This document shows, piece after piece, positions 20,005 to 20,165 of a DNA stretch of 20,165 nt. This stretch comes from an uncultured Dialister sp. GTDB lineage: Bacteria > Bacillota > Negativicutes > Veillonellales > Dialisteraceae. The stretch is from assembly GCF_900541605.1 (NCBI RefSeq), contig NZ_UQKJ01000025.1, positions 1-20,165 on the forward strand, given 5' to 3'. Below the pieces are notes generated by a model. The model was given only the letters and a program-made list of their open reading frames with translations. It ran no database searches and was not told the origin of the DNA. Each line of letters begins with the position of its first letter. Position 1 is the stretch's first letter. The position numbers were made by a program, and so were the translations under genes.

Positions 20005-20092
20005 GGAGCTATTAGCTTCTGGCAGTCAGTGGCCAGAAAAGCTGATCCGCCTGCGGCATTTCCAACAGTTTCCATCAGCTAACCTCAACCCC
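20005..20092. repeat. Family A palindromic element (copy 3, partial)
   Basis: The left arm is GGAGCTATTAGCTTCTGGC, CAGAAAAGCTGA and CGCCTGCGGC; the right side is CAGTTTCCATCAGCTAACC. It is shorter than copies 1 and 2 in the centre. The next stretch, from TTGGGCTGCTAGGGAAACGC (20104), looks like the left arm of another copy and runs into the terminal repeat. Confidence 0.65.
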
Positions 20093-20110
20093 ATGGGCAG
20101 CGTTGGGCTG

Positions 20111-20165
20111 CTAGGGAAACGCTGATTTAATCAAGAAAATATCGTCAGAAAACACTCTTTCCTGT
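20111..20165. repeat. Right copy of the 55-nt terminal inverted repeat
   Basis: This is the exact reverse complement of 1-55. It begins with CTAGGGAAACGCTGATT, similar to the arm sequence of family A elements, so the contig probably ends within a multi-copy element. Confidence 0.9.

Noticed and set aside
1..20165. Circular plasmid or phage genome, or a transposon with 55-nt terminal inverted repeats
   Set aside because: The end repeat is inverted, not direct, so it does not support a circle. There are no replication, capsid or transposase genes. Its length equals a common assembly k-mer.

Overview
The window looks like chromosomal DNA of an anaerobic member of the Bacillota (Firmicutes), moderately GC-rich by eye. 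The supporting evidence is a T-box leader, a DUF1659/DUF2922 pair beside a sigma-like factor, strong AGGAGG-type ribosome binding sites, DivIVA and a YitT-family protein. A Negativicutes host (Veillonellales/Acidaminococcales-like) is my best guess, but that rests on gene content only. There is no rRNA, tRNA, CRISPR array, transposase or integrase.

Layout from left to right: (i) a minus-strand LarA-family protein (218-1525). (ii) A minus-strand sigma-like factor (1702-2253) divergent from a holin-like protein, a GH25 lysozyme and two tiny proteins (DUF2922, DUF1659), 2531-4399; this resembles a domesticated lysis or release cassette. (iii) A minus-strand cupin and a plus-strand YitT-family membrane protein. 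(iv) A promoter plus T-box leader with two consecutive antiterminator/terminator tails (6489-6830), followed, after a repeat element, by an isocitrate lyase/PEP mutase family enzyme (7107-8003). (v) divIVA, convergent with a minus-strand M24 peptidase-aroD operon. (vi) A plus-strand acyl-CoA ligase, convergent with a minus-strand YqhD/BdhA-type alcohol dehydrogenase and maf. (vii) A plus-strand NitT/TauT-type ABC importer (binding lipoprotein, ATPase, permease), then a lone Fe(3+)-type binding lipoprotein with an AT-rich, operator-like promoter.

The most unusual feature is the intergenic DNA. Nearly every longer gap carries pieces of a few dispersed repeat families: a 13-nt palindrome GCCGC-NNN-GCGGC joined to degenerate heptanucleotide repeats of consensus CTCAANN; a hexanucleotide variant (CTCNNN); and imperfect palindromes of roughly 130 nt built on TAGCTGCTAG-like arms. 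The modules abut coding sequences closely, ending at a Shine-Dalgarno sequence in one case and at or within a few bases of stop codons in others. The two window ends are exact 55-nt reverse complements of each other. Their flanks resemble the palindromic family, so the window is probably a contig that ends in a repeat.

Functionally the genes are mostly separate small units (2-hydroxyacid chemistry, shikimate pathway, peptide turnover, acyl activation, aldehyde/alcohol redox, nutrient import) rather than one pathway. The sigma/holin/lysozyme/DUF cluster and the tandem-tail T-box are the two multi-part systems most worth following up.
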